From Lachnospiraceae bacterium (lineage in GTDB: Bacteria; Bacillota; Clostridia; Lachnospirales; Lachnospiraceae), in contig CABJAM010000002.1 in the NCBI GenBank assembly GCA_902363555.1, positions 620,001-684,000 of the forward strand: a stretch of DNA of 64,000 bases, written 5' to 3'. Within the stretch, counting starts at the first letter, position 1. Each line of letters starts with the position of its first letter. Of this stretch, positions 40,458-49,176 are shown piece after piece. Below the pieces are notes generated by a model. It was not told the origin of the DNA and searched no databases. It was given only the letters and a program-made list of their open reading frames with translations. Both the position numbers and the translations under genes were made by a program.

Positions 40458-41777
40458 TTACAACTGTGCGGTCACAAAAATATCGTAGATCGCCCGGATA
40501 GCTGTTTCAAAATCCGCATTCTTCACACCAACGATAATATTCAGCTCGCTGGAGCCCTGGTCGATCATTTTAACATTGACACGGGCGTGAGCCAGTGCGG
40601 AGAATATCCTTCCGGCTGTTCCCCGTGTAGCGCGCATTCCGCGGCCAACCACAGCGACCAGCGCCAGATCTGATTCCAGCTCTACCACATCCGGCTGTAC
40701 AGCCCGATGGATGCCCGCAATCACCTGCTGCTCTTTATCTACAAATTCCGCCTGATGAACAAAAATCGTCATGGTGTCGATACCGGACGGCATGTGCTCA
40801 AAAGAAATACCATTGTCCTCAAACACACCCAGTACCTTACGGCCAAATCCAATTTCAGAGTTCATCATCGCCTTATCAATATTGATCGAAGCAAAGCCCT
40901 TCTTTCCGGCAATACCAGTAATCGTAAATTTGGGGCTGCGGCAGGTGCTCTCCACGATCATGGTGCCCTTCTGCTCCGGCGCATTGGTATTGCGGATATT
41001 GATCGGGATACCTTCCTTTCTCACAGGGAAAATAGCATCCTCATGGAGAACAGAGGCGCCCATATATGAAAGCTCGCGCAGTTCTCTGTAAGTAATCGTT
41101 TCAATAACCTCCGGATTATTGATGATCCTCGGGTCCGCCACAAGAAAACCAGGCACATCCGTCCAGTTTTCATACAGATCAGCGGTAATCGCTTTGGCTA
41201 CCAGCGATCCTGTAATATCGGAGCCGCCCCTGGAAAATGTCTTTACGGTGCCATCCTCAAGAGCACCATAAAAGCCGGGGATAACGGCATACTCGGTGGC
41301 TTTCAGGCGTTCTCTGAGCATCTCGTTGGTCTTTTCACCATTTAACGAGCCATCCTCATTAAAGAAAATCACAGTGGCCGCGTCCACAAACTCAAAGCCA
41401 AGATAATTAGCCATAACGATACCATTAAGATACTCGCCGCGGGATGCCGCATATTCGCTTCCAGCCTTATTTGTAAACATTTCTGAAATCTTGTCAAACT
41501 CGTCCTTTAGCGACAGGTTCAGTCCAAGCCCCTGGATAATTTCATCGTAACGGGCCTGAATCTTCTCCAGCATCGGCTTGTAGGCCTTTTCGCCGGCAGC
41601 AGCCTCGTAGCACTGATAAAGCATATCTGTCACCTTGGTATCACTGGAAAAACGCTTGCCCGGCGCGGAAGGCACCACATATCTTCTGGACTCATCCTCC
41701 CTGATAATCTTGCCTACCTTCCTGAACTGGTCCGCGCTGGCCAGTGAGCTTCCTCCGAATTTAACAACCTTTTTCAT
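40458..41777 (-). CDS. Aspartate kinase
   Basis: A 439-residue monofunctional aspartokinase catalysing the first step from aspartate to lysine, threonine and methionine. The kinase domain begins VVKFGGSSLASADQFRKV; the substrate loop FSRGGSDITGSLVAKAI and the aspartate-binding region GFLVADPRI are clear. Two ACT domains follow from about residue 305 (FASINIDKAMMNSEIGF; LALVAVVGRGMR), so allosteric inhibition by an end product is expected. It is a single gene with promoter TTGATA-17-TATTGT (41879-41907). No lysine riboswitch was recognised in its 100-nt leader. Confidence 0.96.
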   Translation of the reverse strand: MKKVVKFGGSSLASADQFRKVGKIIREDESRRYVVPSAPGKRFSSDTKVTDMLYQCYEAAAGEKAYKPMLEKIQARYDEIIQGLGLNLSLKDEFDKISEMFTNKAGSEYAASRGEYLNGIVMANYLGFEFVDAATVIFFNEDGSLNGEKTNEMLRERLKATEYAVIPGFYGALEDGTVKTFSRGGSDITGSLVAKAITADLYENWTDVPGFLVADPRIINNPEVIETITYRELRELSYMGASVLHEDAIFPVRKEGIPINIRNTNAPEQKGTMIVESTCRSPKFTITGIAGKKGFASINIDKAMMNSEIGFGRKVLGVFEDNGISFEHMPSGIDTMTIFVHQAEFVDKEQQVIAGIHRAVQPDVVELESDLALVAVVGRGMRATRGTAGRIFSALAHARVNVKMIDQGSSELNIIVGVKNADFETAIRAIYDIFVTAQL

Positions 41778-41878
41778 CTCGTTTACATCCTCCTGTTGCT
41801 TCCCTGTATTTCATTCTTATACAGCACTGTTTGTCTTTGTGCCATATACATTTGTCTTTGTCATAAACACGTGTTATT

Positions 41879-41907
41879 ACAATACCTCTTTTCACCAAAA
41901 ATATCAA
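41879..41907 (-). promoter_or_regulatory. Promoter of the aspartate kinase gene
   Basis: Minus-strand TTGATA, 17-base spacer, TATTGT. The leader contains CAAAGACAAA twice. The rest of the gap 41908-42215 is AT-rich and holds only the TATAAT (42185-42190) likely serving the next gene. Confidence 0.6.
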
Positions 41908-42215
41908 GTATTTTGTCGGTAAAAAATAAATTTTTACATTTTTAACGTGTTAAAGTGGCCGGACTGGTATTTTTTCAACATATTTCATAAATTGCTGATG
42001 ACTAAAGGCTGCATTTGCCAGCATTGCACTTGATGACCTGTACTGATCAATTAGTTATACCTTACCGTACGAAGCGCGTCCATGCGCAACATTAACTTTG
42101 CTCGTGCCCGAATGGGTACACTTTTATATAAATTTATCAAAGCCACCCTTTAAAAATTGCATCTGCTTCTTTAATGTGGTATTCTATAATAAATTATGCA
42201 ATGGAGGGGTTGCTT

Positions 42216-43307
42216 ATGGATCAACTATATAAAACAAATCTTAAAAAAACAATTACAGATTTTTTCCCAGCTTATTTAAAAGACGAACTTTTAAAGCAAG
42301 CTGTAAATGATGGCCTTGTTATCAATAACAGAAAGAAAACATGTCAACTATCTCTAAATTTCGCTGATATTGTTGATGTTTCTGACGATGATTCACTTGA
42401 CGAAAAAGTCAATCATATCTTGCAGGCAGATAATATATTGCAGTTTATTGAAGAATTTGAATATAAACGCCAGTATCGACATTTTTGCTACTTTAAATGT
42501 TCTGAAATTGCCTCCACGAAGATTGAAGAAGTTGTGAAAAACGGTAAAGTCCATCTATTTGACAAAAAGAGCGGATCCTTAATTGATGCGTACGATAAGC
42601 CATCATTATATATCGTTGACAATTTGGTATACTTAAAGTTTTGTAACCGTCTTAATATTGATACTGGTAATCAAATCAATTTCATTGTTATTTGTGTTCT
42701 CGACAAAGAGCATAATATAATTGAACTTCGTTTTGATAGAGTTGGTATTGCCTATAAAAATTCATATAACTTTTATCGCGAAAAAATTAACGAGATTCTT
42801 GAATATTTAATCTCTGTATTGAGCATTACAATAGAAAATATTGATTTCAAAGCGGTAATTGATTATATAAAATCAGAAAAGGACAACATTTCCATATATG
42901 CACAAAGAATGCAGCGAAATGGAACCACTGCTTATTTGGAGGCATACGATGACGGGGATAGCGTCATGCCAATTCTCGGAGAGTTAGGAACTTTCATCAA
43001 AGAAAATATGGTTTTATTTGATACGGATATAAATACCACTTTAATCCGCAATAAACTCGAAGCGTTCATTAAAGAAATTGAAATAAAATCTGATATGCCA
43101 ATGGTAAAAGTGAAATTAGAAGATCGTAACATAAAATTTGGTATTACCCATAATTATAAGGGAACCAATTATAGTCTGTTTATGTTTTACGGTGAGCTTC
43201 TTGGAGATAAGGAGGTGATGAGTTATGTCAGAAATTACCTTATTGAGTGTAATAGAGAACTTGAAACTATCATACAATCTAACCCCATATCAGCAAAAAA
43301 AGTGTGA
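42216..43307 (+). CDS. Unknown protein 1 of an AT-rich three-gene island
   Basis: A 363-residue, probably cytoplasmic protein with no signal peptide or membrane segment. I recognise no family or catalytic motif. It is rich in Asp, Ile, Asn and Lys, and its DNA is much more AT-rich than the flanking genes. A mixed alpha/beta N-terminal half (to about residue 185) and a more helical C-terminal half can be guessed. The start at 42216 has GGAGGGG 7 bases upstream; a longer start at 42174 lacks one. Its last 83 bases overlap the next gene in another frame, and a PD-(D/E)xK nuclease follows, so the three genes act together. Foreign origin is likely. Confidence 0.75.
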   Translation: MDQLYKTNLKKTITDFFPAYLKDELLKQAVNDGLVINNRKKTCQLSLNFADIVDVSDDDSLDEKVNHILQADNILQFIEEFEYKRQYRHFCYFKCSEIASTKIEEVVKNGKVHLFDKKSGSLIDAYDKPSLYIVDNLVYLKFCNRLNIDTGNQINFIVICVLDKEHNIIELRFDRVGIAYKNSYNFYREKINEILEYLISVLSITIENIDFKAVIDYIKSEKDNISIYAQRMQRNGTTAYLEAYDDGDSVMPILGELGTFIKENMVLFDTDINTTLIRNKLEAFIKEIEIKSDMPMVKVKLEDRNIKFGITHNYKGTNYSLFMFYGELLGDKEVMSYVRNYLIECNRELETIIQSNPISAKKV

Positions 43308-43593
43308 TGAATTTTTCTCTGCGGTTCATCCGGGTGATTTTGTTTACCCAGGCCACTTAAAGTCAAAACTGGTAATAGATATAAAAACAGCCTATTTATT
43401 TATGGAAGATTTGAAAGCGGCCGGTTTTGTAAAAAACATATATGAAGTTTATTGCATGCAATGTGGTAAAAGTAAGGGTATCTTTTTAGATGTATTGACA
43501 GATTTCAACGAAAACCTAACTTGTGATTTCTGTAATCACCCATTATCTGTTTCTGAGGATATCATTGTTCTTTATAAGGTACTGCGTGTATGA
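43225..43593 (+). CDS. Small HTH plus zinc-ribbon protein of the three-gene island
   Basis: A 122-residue protein. Residues about 15-75 look like a winged helix (YPGHLKSKLVIDIKTAYLFMEDLKAAGFV), and residues 77-103 form a zinc ribbon with C77-x2-C80 and C100-x2-C103. It should bind DNA or act as an adaptor. It starts inside the previous gene but has an ideal ribosome site (AAGGAGGTGAT, 9 bases upstream), so the 83-base overlap is genuine and couples translation. It overlaps the nuclease gene by four bases (ATGA). No named family recognised. Confidence 0.8.
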   Translation: MSEITLLSVIENLKLSYNLTPYQQKKCDEFFSAVHPGDFVYPGHLKSKLVIDIKTAYLFMEDLKAAGFVKNIYEVYCMQCGKSKGIFLDVLTDFNENLTCDFCNHPLSVSEDIIVLYKVLRV

Positions 43594-44339
43594 CAGATTT
43601 AAAAAGTGAAAATTTCAATATAACACAATATATGCAGGAAATAATCAAGACTTCCTTAGATAGATTTCAAGCATTAACGGCCTGGTCCGATAAAGACAGA
43701 GAAGTGTTCTCACAACTGCTGGATAATCTTAAACACCCTTTTAATAGGGCGATGGACACGACAAAAGATAAAGGCGACCGCCTGGAAGAATTAGTGTCAT
43801 TTATCATACGGAAATCTTATTTTTTTGAAGTATATCGCAATATACGCACAGGTACTAACGAAATTGACGAAGTAATAATTTTATCCAATGCTGGAAAACA
43901 AGCACTATCTACCTTTAATATATCCAGAGATATACTTGAAATCGATTCAGATATTGCTTTAGGAGAATGTAAAAACTATCATTCGGCACTAAATGTTACT
44001 TATGTTGGCAAATTTTATAGTTTATTAGTAAGTACAGATGTAACTTTCGGAATCATCTTTACGCAAAAAGGTCTGACGGGAAATGAAAATGAGTTCCGGG
44101 ATGCGAACGGTCTTACTAAAGTTTTGCGTATTATTGAAAAATATCAAAATAACAGAGATATGATAATCCTCACATTCACGCTGGAAGATTACGATAGAAT
44201 AGCCAATGGTGAATCTTTCTACGATTTAATTAAGGCAAAGAAAATGGCACTTCGCCTTGCTTCTGAGTATGACAATTTTTTAAAAGATTATCAGCATGAC
44301 AATATTGAACCTATAAAACAAATTGTTCAAGGTATCTAA
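43590..44339 (+). CDS. Predicted PD-(D/E)xK nuclease of the three-gene island
   Basis: A 249-residue protein with a restriction-endonuclease-like core: helix with E66/E67 (DRLEELVSFIIRKSYFFEVYRNI), D93 in TNEIDEVIIL and E126-x-K128 in LGECKNY, spaced as in PD-(D/E)xK enzymes such as Mrr-type nucleases. A following beta strand (VTFGIIFTQKGLTG) and helices complete the fold. No methylase, helicase or ATPase is encoded nearby, so it is not a classical restriction system. The four-base overlap with the zinc-ribbon gene implies a complex or toxin/regulator relation. Target and trigger unknown. Confidence 0.82.
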   Translation: MTDLKSENFNITQYMQEIIKTSLDRFQALTAWSDKDREVFSQLLDNLKHPFNRAMDTTKDKGDRLEELVSFIIRKSYFFEVYRNIRTGTNEIDEVIILSNAGKQALSTFNISRDILEIDSDIALGECKNYHSALNVTYVGKFYSLLVSTDVTFGIIFTQKGLTGNENEFRDANGLTKVLRIIEKYQNNRDMIILTFTLEDYDRIANGESFYDLIKAKKMALRLASEYDNFLKDYQHDNIEPIKQIVQGI

Positions 44340-44508
44340 ATATATGCGCAGAGCGATACTTTCCCAAGCATTCGCTCTGCCAGTCCAGGAATCGTCCGCA
44401 ACAAATTTTCCGCTTCATAACGGCAATATCCTCGTTGTCGGTATTTTCCCATTTTGTTACTATTAATAATTAGGAAATAAGAATAGACAATTACGGGGGG
44501 ATACATAT

Positions 44509-46065
44509 ATGCAGGATAAAAACTACTTACTTGGCATAGATCTGGGTACTACGAATGTCAAAGGTATCATCATTGATGAAAACGGCAACGCGCTGGCCTC
44601 AGCCTCCGAGTCCAACGCTCTGCTGTTTCCCGGTGCCGGGATGGTCGAGCAGGACCCACAGCTTTGGTGGAAAAACACTGTTAAAATTTTACAGAAAATG
44701 ACGACGATGGCGGGCGCGGATGTGGTAAAAAATATCCGCGGCATCTGTATCAGTTCACAGACAGTCACGCTGCTGCCACTGGACCGGTGCGGCGAGCCTC
44801 TGCGCAACGCGATCATCTGGATGGACAGCCGGGCTACTCTGGAGCTTCGGCATATCGTGGAGCAGATTGGGATGGACCGCTACATACAACTTATCGGCGC
44901 ACAGCCGGACGTTACATTTCTTCCAAGCAAACTTTTATGGTATAAGCAAAATGAACCGGAGCTGTTTGCTAAAACAGAATGTTTCATTCAAGCCAGCTCC
45001 TACATCAATTATAAACTGACCGGTGAAATTTCTATGGATATTGACCAGGCAATTAAAAGCCAATGTTTAGATATCCACAGTTTAATGTGGTGCGACGAGG
45101 TGTCCGATGCTATTGGCGTAGATTTAAACAAAATACTTCCCAAACCACGGCCAGTCAACGAAATCATCGGCACGATCAGCGATGAAGCCGCCCGCATAAC
45201 CGGCCTGACCGCCGGTATACCTGTGGCCTGCGGCGCCAGCGATGCGGTAGCCTCCATGTATGCCACCGGTTTAAGCCGTGTCGGCGAGGCAGGAGAATCT
45301 TCCGGAACCTCATCACTCATATTTGTGGGACACATCAAACCCAGCGCTACCCAGCTTCCGGTAGTCGCCAAGCCATGTCCGGTACCGGGCATACCTTATG
45401 TGTTTGACGCCCCCATCAACGCCAGCGGCGCATCGATCCAATGGTACATTGATACAATGGGCCAGAAAGACAAAGAAGAGGCCCAGGCATTGGAAATAAA
45501 CCTGTATGATTACCTGAACCTTCAGGCCACAAAGGCAGCTCCCGGAAGCGGCGGGGTACTTTTCTTTCCTTATATGACAGGCGTGCGAGCCCCTTTATGG
45601 AACTCCTATGCCCGGGGAATGTTTATCGGAATGTCGCTGGATACGAACCGTTCGGACCTGATCCGTTCTATTTTTGAGGGCACTGCTTTTGCTCTGCGGC
45701 ACGTCATGGAATCCATAAAAGATGCAGGTGCCAAAATCGACTGCCTGCGCATCACCGGCGGCGGCGCAAAAAGCCGTACCTGGTCCCAGATCAAGGCCGC
45801 CATGCTCGGAGTTCCGGTCCATATCCTGGATGAAAAGTGCGGAGACGTTCCCTTCGGCGATGCTCTCATAGCCGGAAATGCCGCAGGTATTTTTAATCAT
45901 CTGGAATCAGATATGAAACGGCTGATTAAGGTCCGGGAAATCATTGATCCCGACGAACATTGGACGGATGTTTACAACAAAATTTATCCCTACTATGTGG
46001 ATATGTACAAAGCTTTAGACGGACAGCTCAAGGCCTTTTCCGATACGATGGCCGGGCTGCGGTAA
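44509..46065 (+). CDS. FGGY-family carbohydrate kinase (xylulokinase-like)
   Basis: A 518-residue sugar kinase. FGGY_N begins with the phosphate-1 loop GIDLGTTNVKGIIID, with sugar-site IIWMDSRATLELR near residue 105 and SYINYKLTGE. FGGY_C starts near residue 255 with SSGTSSLIF, and the adenosine motif ITGGGAKSRTWSQIKAAMLGVPV lies near residue 420. It phosphorylates an imported or intermediate sugar with ATP; xylulose is the closest-looking substrate, but gluconate, glycerol or others of the family cannot be excluded. It is monocistronic; GGGGGG precedes the ATG and a very strong hairpin follows. Confidence 0.9.
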   Translation: MQDKNYLLGIDLGTTNVKGIIIDENGNALASASESNALLFPGAGMVEQDPQLWWKNTVKILQKMTTMAGADVVKNIRGICISSQTVTLLPLDRCGEPLRNAIIWMDSRATLELRHIVEQIGMDRYIQLIGAQPDVTFLPSKLLWYKQNEPELFAKTECFIQASSYINYKLTGEISMDIDQAIKSQCLDIHSLMWCDEVSDAIGVDLNKILPKPRPVNEIIGTISDEAARITGLTAGIPVACGASDAVASMYATGLSRVGEAGESSGTSSLIFVGHIKPSATQLPVVAKPCPVPGIPYVFDAPINASGASIQWYIDTMGQKDKEEAQALEINLYDYLNLQATKAAPGSGGVLFFPYMTGVRAPLWNSYARGMFIGMSLDTNRSDLIRSIFEGTAFALRHVMESIKDAGAKIDCLRITGGGAKSRTWSQIKAAMLGVPVHILDEKCGDVPFGDALIAGNAAGIFNHLESDMKRLIKVREIIDPDEHWTDVYNKIYPYYVDMYKALDGQLKAFSDTMAGLR

Positions 46066-46083
46066 AATAAACGACAACACAAA

Positions 46084-46124
46084 ACTGCGGCAGCCCGCCA
46101 TTTTTTATGGCGGGCTGCCGCAGT
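46084..46124 (+). terminator. Very strong hairpin after the sugar kinase gene
   Basis: A perfect 18-base stem (46084-46101 with 46107-46124), loop TTTTT. No T-run follows directly, so it may protect the 3' end as well as slow polymerase. Confidence 0.75.
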
Positions 46125-46224
46125 CATCACTTTTCGGACTGTATCCTTGTAAATTGTCAGTAAATATGTTAAAGCAAAATAGTTAAATCAGTTAATTTAT
46201 ACAGTTAAACGAGGAGGAATGAAT

Positions 46225-46380
46225 ATGGATAAAAATAAACTCATCGCCAGCCCAATGGAAGGTGCCACCTTAATAGGTCTTTTAATCGGCTGTTTGCTCA
46301 ATCATGTTCTAATAAGCGTAGCACTGGGATTAATCGTTGGCAAAATAATAAATAAAAAGAAACACACACAAATCCAATAA
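46225..46380 (+). CDS. Small hydrophobic protein, one to two membrane helices
   Basis: A 51-residue protein starting MDKNKLIASPMEGATLIGLL and ending IINKKKHTQIQ. A glycine-containing hydrophobic stretch (about residues 12-41) can form one long or two short membrane helices, and the tail is basic. The start at 46225 has GAGGAGG 7 bases upstream; ATG at 46219 is too close to it. No family recognised; it could be a small membrane regulator or type I toxin-like peptide, the latter made less likely by the good ribosome site and lack of an obvious antisense promoter. Confidence 0.6.
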   Translation: MDKNKLIASPMEGATLIGLLIGCLLNHVLISVALGLIVGKIINKKKHTQIQ

Positions 46381-46484
46381 GCAAAGTGTGCTCTACCCCT
46401 GTTTTAGGCACCGATTCCGTCCAGTGCGTACCTCCGGGGCTGCTTTTTTTCGGGGCTGAGGCAATGTCTTTGACCCTCCAGCCA

Positions 46485-46816
46485 GTGACTTCGGGGCCGA
46501 CTCTGGCGGCGATGGCGCAGCACCTTTGACCCTCCGGCCTGTGCCCCTTTGAAAAAGGCCTACGCAGGGCTTTAGAGAAACTTAGGTTAAAAAGGCACTC
46601 ATTCGGGGCCAAAATCCGAGCTTACCAAGCCGGATTTTGAGGGCCAAGTTCAGACAAAATCATAAAGAGTTTGGATGAACATTGGCCCGGCGCCCCGAAT
46701 GAGTGCCTTTTAAACCTTAGTTGAACTTAAGCCCGAAGACGGCCTTTTTCAAAGGGGCACAGACCGGAGGGTCAAAGGTGCTGCGCCATCGCCGTCAGGG
46801 TCGGCCCCGGAGTCAC
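46485..46816. repeat. 332-base long inverted repeat, 126-base arms
   Basis: The left arm 46485-46610 and right arm 46691-46816 are reverse complements at roughly 85-90 percent, with mismatches concentrated around 46560-46590. The 80-base centre holds its own stems: AAAATCCG/CGGATTTT and GGGCCAA/TTGGCCC. Partial extra copies of the arm's TTTGACCCTCC and GTAC-CTCCGGGGC motifs lie at 46424-46484. It encodes nothing convincing. It fills the gap between the small membrane gene and the permease gene, and could be a decayed mobile element or a long structured RNA. Confidence 0.85.
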
Positions 46817-46839
46817 GTACGTCTTCGTTTTTCTTCTAT

Positions 46840-47745
46840 TTATTCTTTCACGCCCCCCAGCGCGATCCCCGCCACAAACGCCTTCTGAAAAAACGGATAC
46901 AGCACCATCACCGGCAGCACGCCCACCACAGCCATCGCCATACGTATGGAGCTGCCGGGCATTTTCGCCAGAGCCTCGCCCACGCCGGCATTTCCCGCAA
47001 GGCTGGACAGGTTATTTATATTATCAATGATACTTTTCAAAAACTGCTGTAACGAATATAAGTGCGTATCATTCACATAATACAGTCCGTTGGTCCAGTC
47101 GTTCCAGTAGCCGAGGCCCACCATCAGACCGATGGTCGCCAGGATCGGCAGCGACAGGGGCAGTACGATGTGGAAATAAATATACACCTCTCCCGCCCCG
47201 TCGATCTTGGCGGCCTCCACCAGCGCCGGATGGATATTGGCGGTGAAATTGTTTTTATACAAAAGGATGTAAAAACCGTTAAACAGCAGCGTTGGAAAGA
47301 TCAGTCCAAACAGTGTATTTTTCACATGGAACACCGTGGTCCACATCAGATAGCTGGGTACAATGCCGCCGTTAAAGAGCATCGTAAAAAATACCATGAA
47401 GCTTAAAACCTTCGCTCTTTTATAATCCTTCCTGGACAACGTCCATGCCAGCATCGGCCCGATCAACAGGCTCAGTCCGGTGCCGATGATCGTGACCACA
47501 AAGGTGATGCCGTAGGCACGGAAAATCTTGACGCCATTGGAGCTGAACAAATACTGGTAGGCATAGGCCGAAAACTTCCTGGGGATGAAGCTGTACCCCT
47601 GGGTCAGCAGTGTGGATTCTTCCGTGAAGGAGGAGGACACTAATAAAATAAACGGCAGGATGGCCAACGCCGCAAATACGGATAATACAACGATGATGAT
47701 GGCCTGATATCTTTTATCACCAGCACTTTTTACACTTGAATCCAT
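46840..47745 (-). CDS. Carbohydrate ABC transporter permease, LplC/YtcP type (cluster A)
   Basis: A 301-residue BPD_transp_1 permease with six membrane segments. The EAA loop EAAKIDGAGEVYIYFHIVLPLSLP lies near residue 190, and the C-terminus PFFQKAFVAGIALGGVKE is typical of CUT1 MalG-like permeases. It differs from the cluster B copy (53529-54434) by a single residue (A for V near residue 13), showing very recent duplication or gene conversion. It partners the LplB-type permease 15 bases upstream. The ATPase is not encoded here; CUT1 systems often share one MsmK-like ATPase. Confidence 0.93.
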   Translation of the reverse strand: MDSSVKSAGDKRYQAIIIVVLSVFAALAILPFILLVSSSFTEESTLLTQGYSFIPRKFSAYAYQYLFSSNGVKIFRAYGITFVVTIIGTGLSLLIGPMLAWTLSRKDYKRAKVLSFMVFFTMLFNGGIVPSYLMWTTVFHVKNTLFGLIFPTLLFNGFYILLYKNNFTANIHPALVEAAKIDGAGEVYIYFHIVLPLSLPILATIGLMVGLGYWNDWTNGLYYVNDTHLYSLQQFLKSIIDNINNLSSLAGNAGVGEALAKMPGSSIRMAMAVVGVLPVMVLYPFFQKAFVAGIALGGVKE

Positions 47746-47760
47746 AGTCTCACCCCTCCT

Positions 47761-49128
47761 CTAAAATAAAGCATTTTCTTTATCCCGTTTACGGACCACA
47801 AGATTGACACAAAAGACCAGAGCAAAGCCGACAATGGCCTGATAAGTGCTGCCCGCCGAAGCAATGGATACATTATTGAGCACCATCAGACTTCGGTAAA
47901 CGTACGTATCCACCGTATTGGTCACATCGTACAGCGCGCCGGAATCCATGGGCACCTGATAAAACAAACCAAAATCAGAGTAGAAGATCCGCCCCACCTG
48001 CAAAAGCATTAAAGTGATGATCGTGGACCTGAGCATGGGCAGCGTCACAAACCAGATCTGCTGCCATTTGGTGGCCCCATCCACCTTGGCGGCCTCGTAA
48101 AGTCTCCGGTCGATGCCCACAATAGCTGAAAGGAATATGATCGAATTGTAACCGACCTGCTTCCATATGTAGACAAAGACAAGGATGAACGGCCAGAATT
48201 TAGGTTCCTGATAAAAGTTGACCGGATCTTTGAGCATACTGTTGATCATACCCGTCTCGTTCCCCAAAAGGGCAAAAACGATATATGCCACAATAACCAT
48301 GGAGATCAACTGGGGTAAAAGAATACTTGTCTGAAAAAACCGCTGCAATACCCTGCTAAACAAATCCGACAAACATATACCTACAAGAACACCTACAATA
48401 ATGCCCAGCAGGATAAATACAGCATTATATAACAACGTATTGCGGGTAATAATAAACGCATCGCTCTCAAAGATCGTTCCCCTATGAGCAAACAGCATCT
48501 TAAAGTTCTCAAGACCAACCCAGGGGCTATCCCATATGCCCACACTGTAATCGACACGTTTAAAGGCAATCGTAATGCCAAGCATTGGAATGTAACGATC
48601 AATAATAAAGTACATCATTCCGGGAAGGGCCATAAAGTCCAGGGTACATAAAACCTTCAGTGCCCACAGCTTGTACAGACTGAAACATAAAATTCCGAAT
48701 GCAAGCAGCAGCGTAATAACGCATCCATAACCAACACTTGAACTTTTTGCTCTTTTAAATATATTTCCTACATCCAGAGCATACTTTACGTTACAGAATA
48801 CATTTACCAATGCGCCCAGAGCAATCAGACGAAAACCAATTTTTCCTTTAATCAACGGAAATAGCAGGCTTCCTATAAATATTACCAACAGACCCAATAA
48901 AGAAATAACAAAAAGCAGATCCGGACCAATTACAATTTTCCCACCATAAATGGTCTTTCCAAAAATAAAATCAAATCCGTTGATTGTGTACCTGGCGCTG
49001 TTATAACTGTAACTGGCAAATGGGTTTGTATACATCACAACAATGATTACTGTGATGATAATAAATTCCCAGCGGATTCTTCCGGAACCATTTGAATGCA
49101 GCCCCCGTTCTTTTTTGATAGTCTTCAT
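47761..49128 (-). CDS. ABC transporter permease, LplB type with N-terminal membrane extension (cluster A)
   Basis: A 455-residue permease, about 150 residues longer than usual LplB proteins. The first about 160 residues hold four or five membrane segments (IIITVIIVVMYTNPF; LLFVISLLGLLVIFIGSLLF; VSLYKLWAL-type) of unknown role. The BPD_transp_1 domain follows, with KVLCTLDFMALPGMMYFIIDRY-related start and EAA loop EAAKVDGATKWQQIWFVTLPML near residue 355. Start 49128 has GGAG upstream; 49152 was not chosen. The C-terminal half is nearly identical to the cluster B copy, the N-terminal half clearly diverged. Confidence 0.9.
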   Translation of the reverse strand: MKTIKKERGLHSNGSGRIRWEFIIITVIIVVMYTNPFASYSYNSARYTINGFDFIFGKTIYGGKIVIGPDLLFVISLLGLLVIFIGSLLFPLIKGKIGFRLIALGALVNVFCNVKYALDVGNIFKRAKSSSVGYGCVITLLLAFGILCFSLYKLWALKVLCTLDFMALPGMMYFIIDRYIPMLGITIAFKRVDYSVGIWDSPWVGLENFKMLFAHRGTIFESDAFIITRNTLLYNAVFILLGIIVGVLVGICLSDLFSRVLQRFFQTSILLPQLISMVIVAYIVFALLGNETGMINSMLKDPVNFYQEPKFWPFILVFVYIWKQVGYNSIIFLSAIVGIDRRLYEAAKVDGATKWQQIWFVTLPMLRSTIITLMLLQVGRIFYSDFGLFYQVPMDSGALYDVTNTVDTYVYRSLMVLNNVSIASAGSTYQAIVGFALVFCVNLVVRKRDKENALF

Positions 49129-49176
49129 ATTTTTACTCCATAATAAACACACTACATCTGTTCCGAATACTCAATA

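Noticed and set aside
41778..41900. Lysine riboswitch (L box) before aspartate kinase
   Set aside because: The predicted leader is only about 100 nt and lacks the conserved lysine-aptamer core and a terminator hairpin.
42174..42215. Upstream start for the first island gene
   Set aside because: It overlaps the likely TATAAT box and has no ribosome site, whereas 42216 has GGAGGGG at correct distance.
40157..42215. tRNA-Cys as integration site of the AT-rich island
   Set aside because: Aspartate kinase, which looks native, lies between them, and no integrase or direct repeat of the tRNA 3' end was found.
46298..46612. 104-codon frame running into the long inverted repeat
   Set aside because: It lacks a ribosome site, spans the repeat arm and overlaps the better-supported small membrane gene on the other strand.
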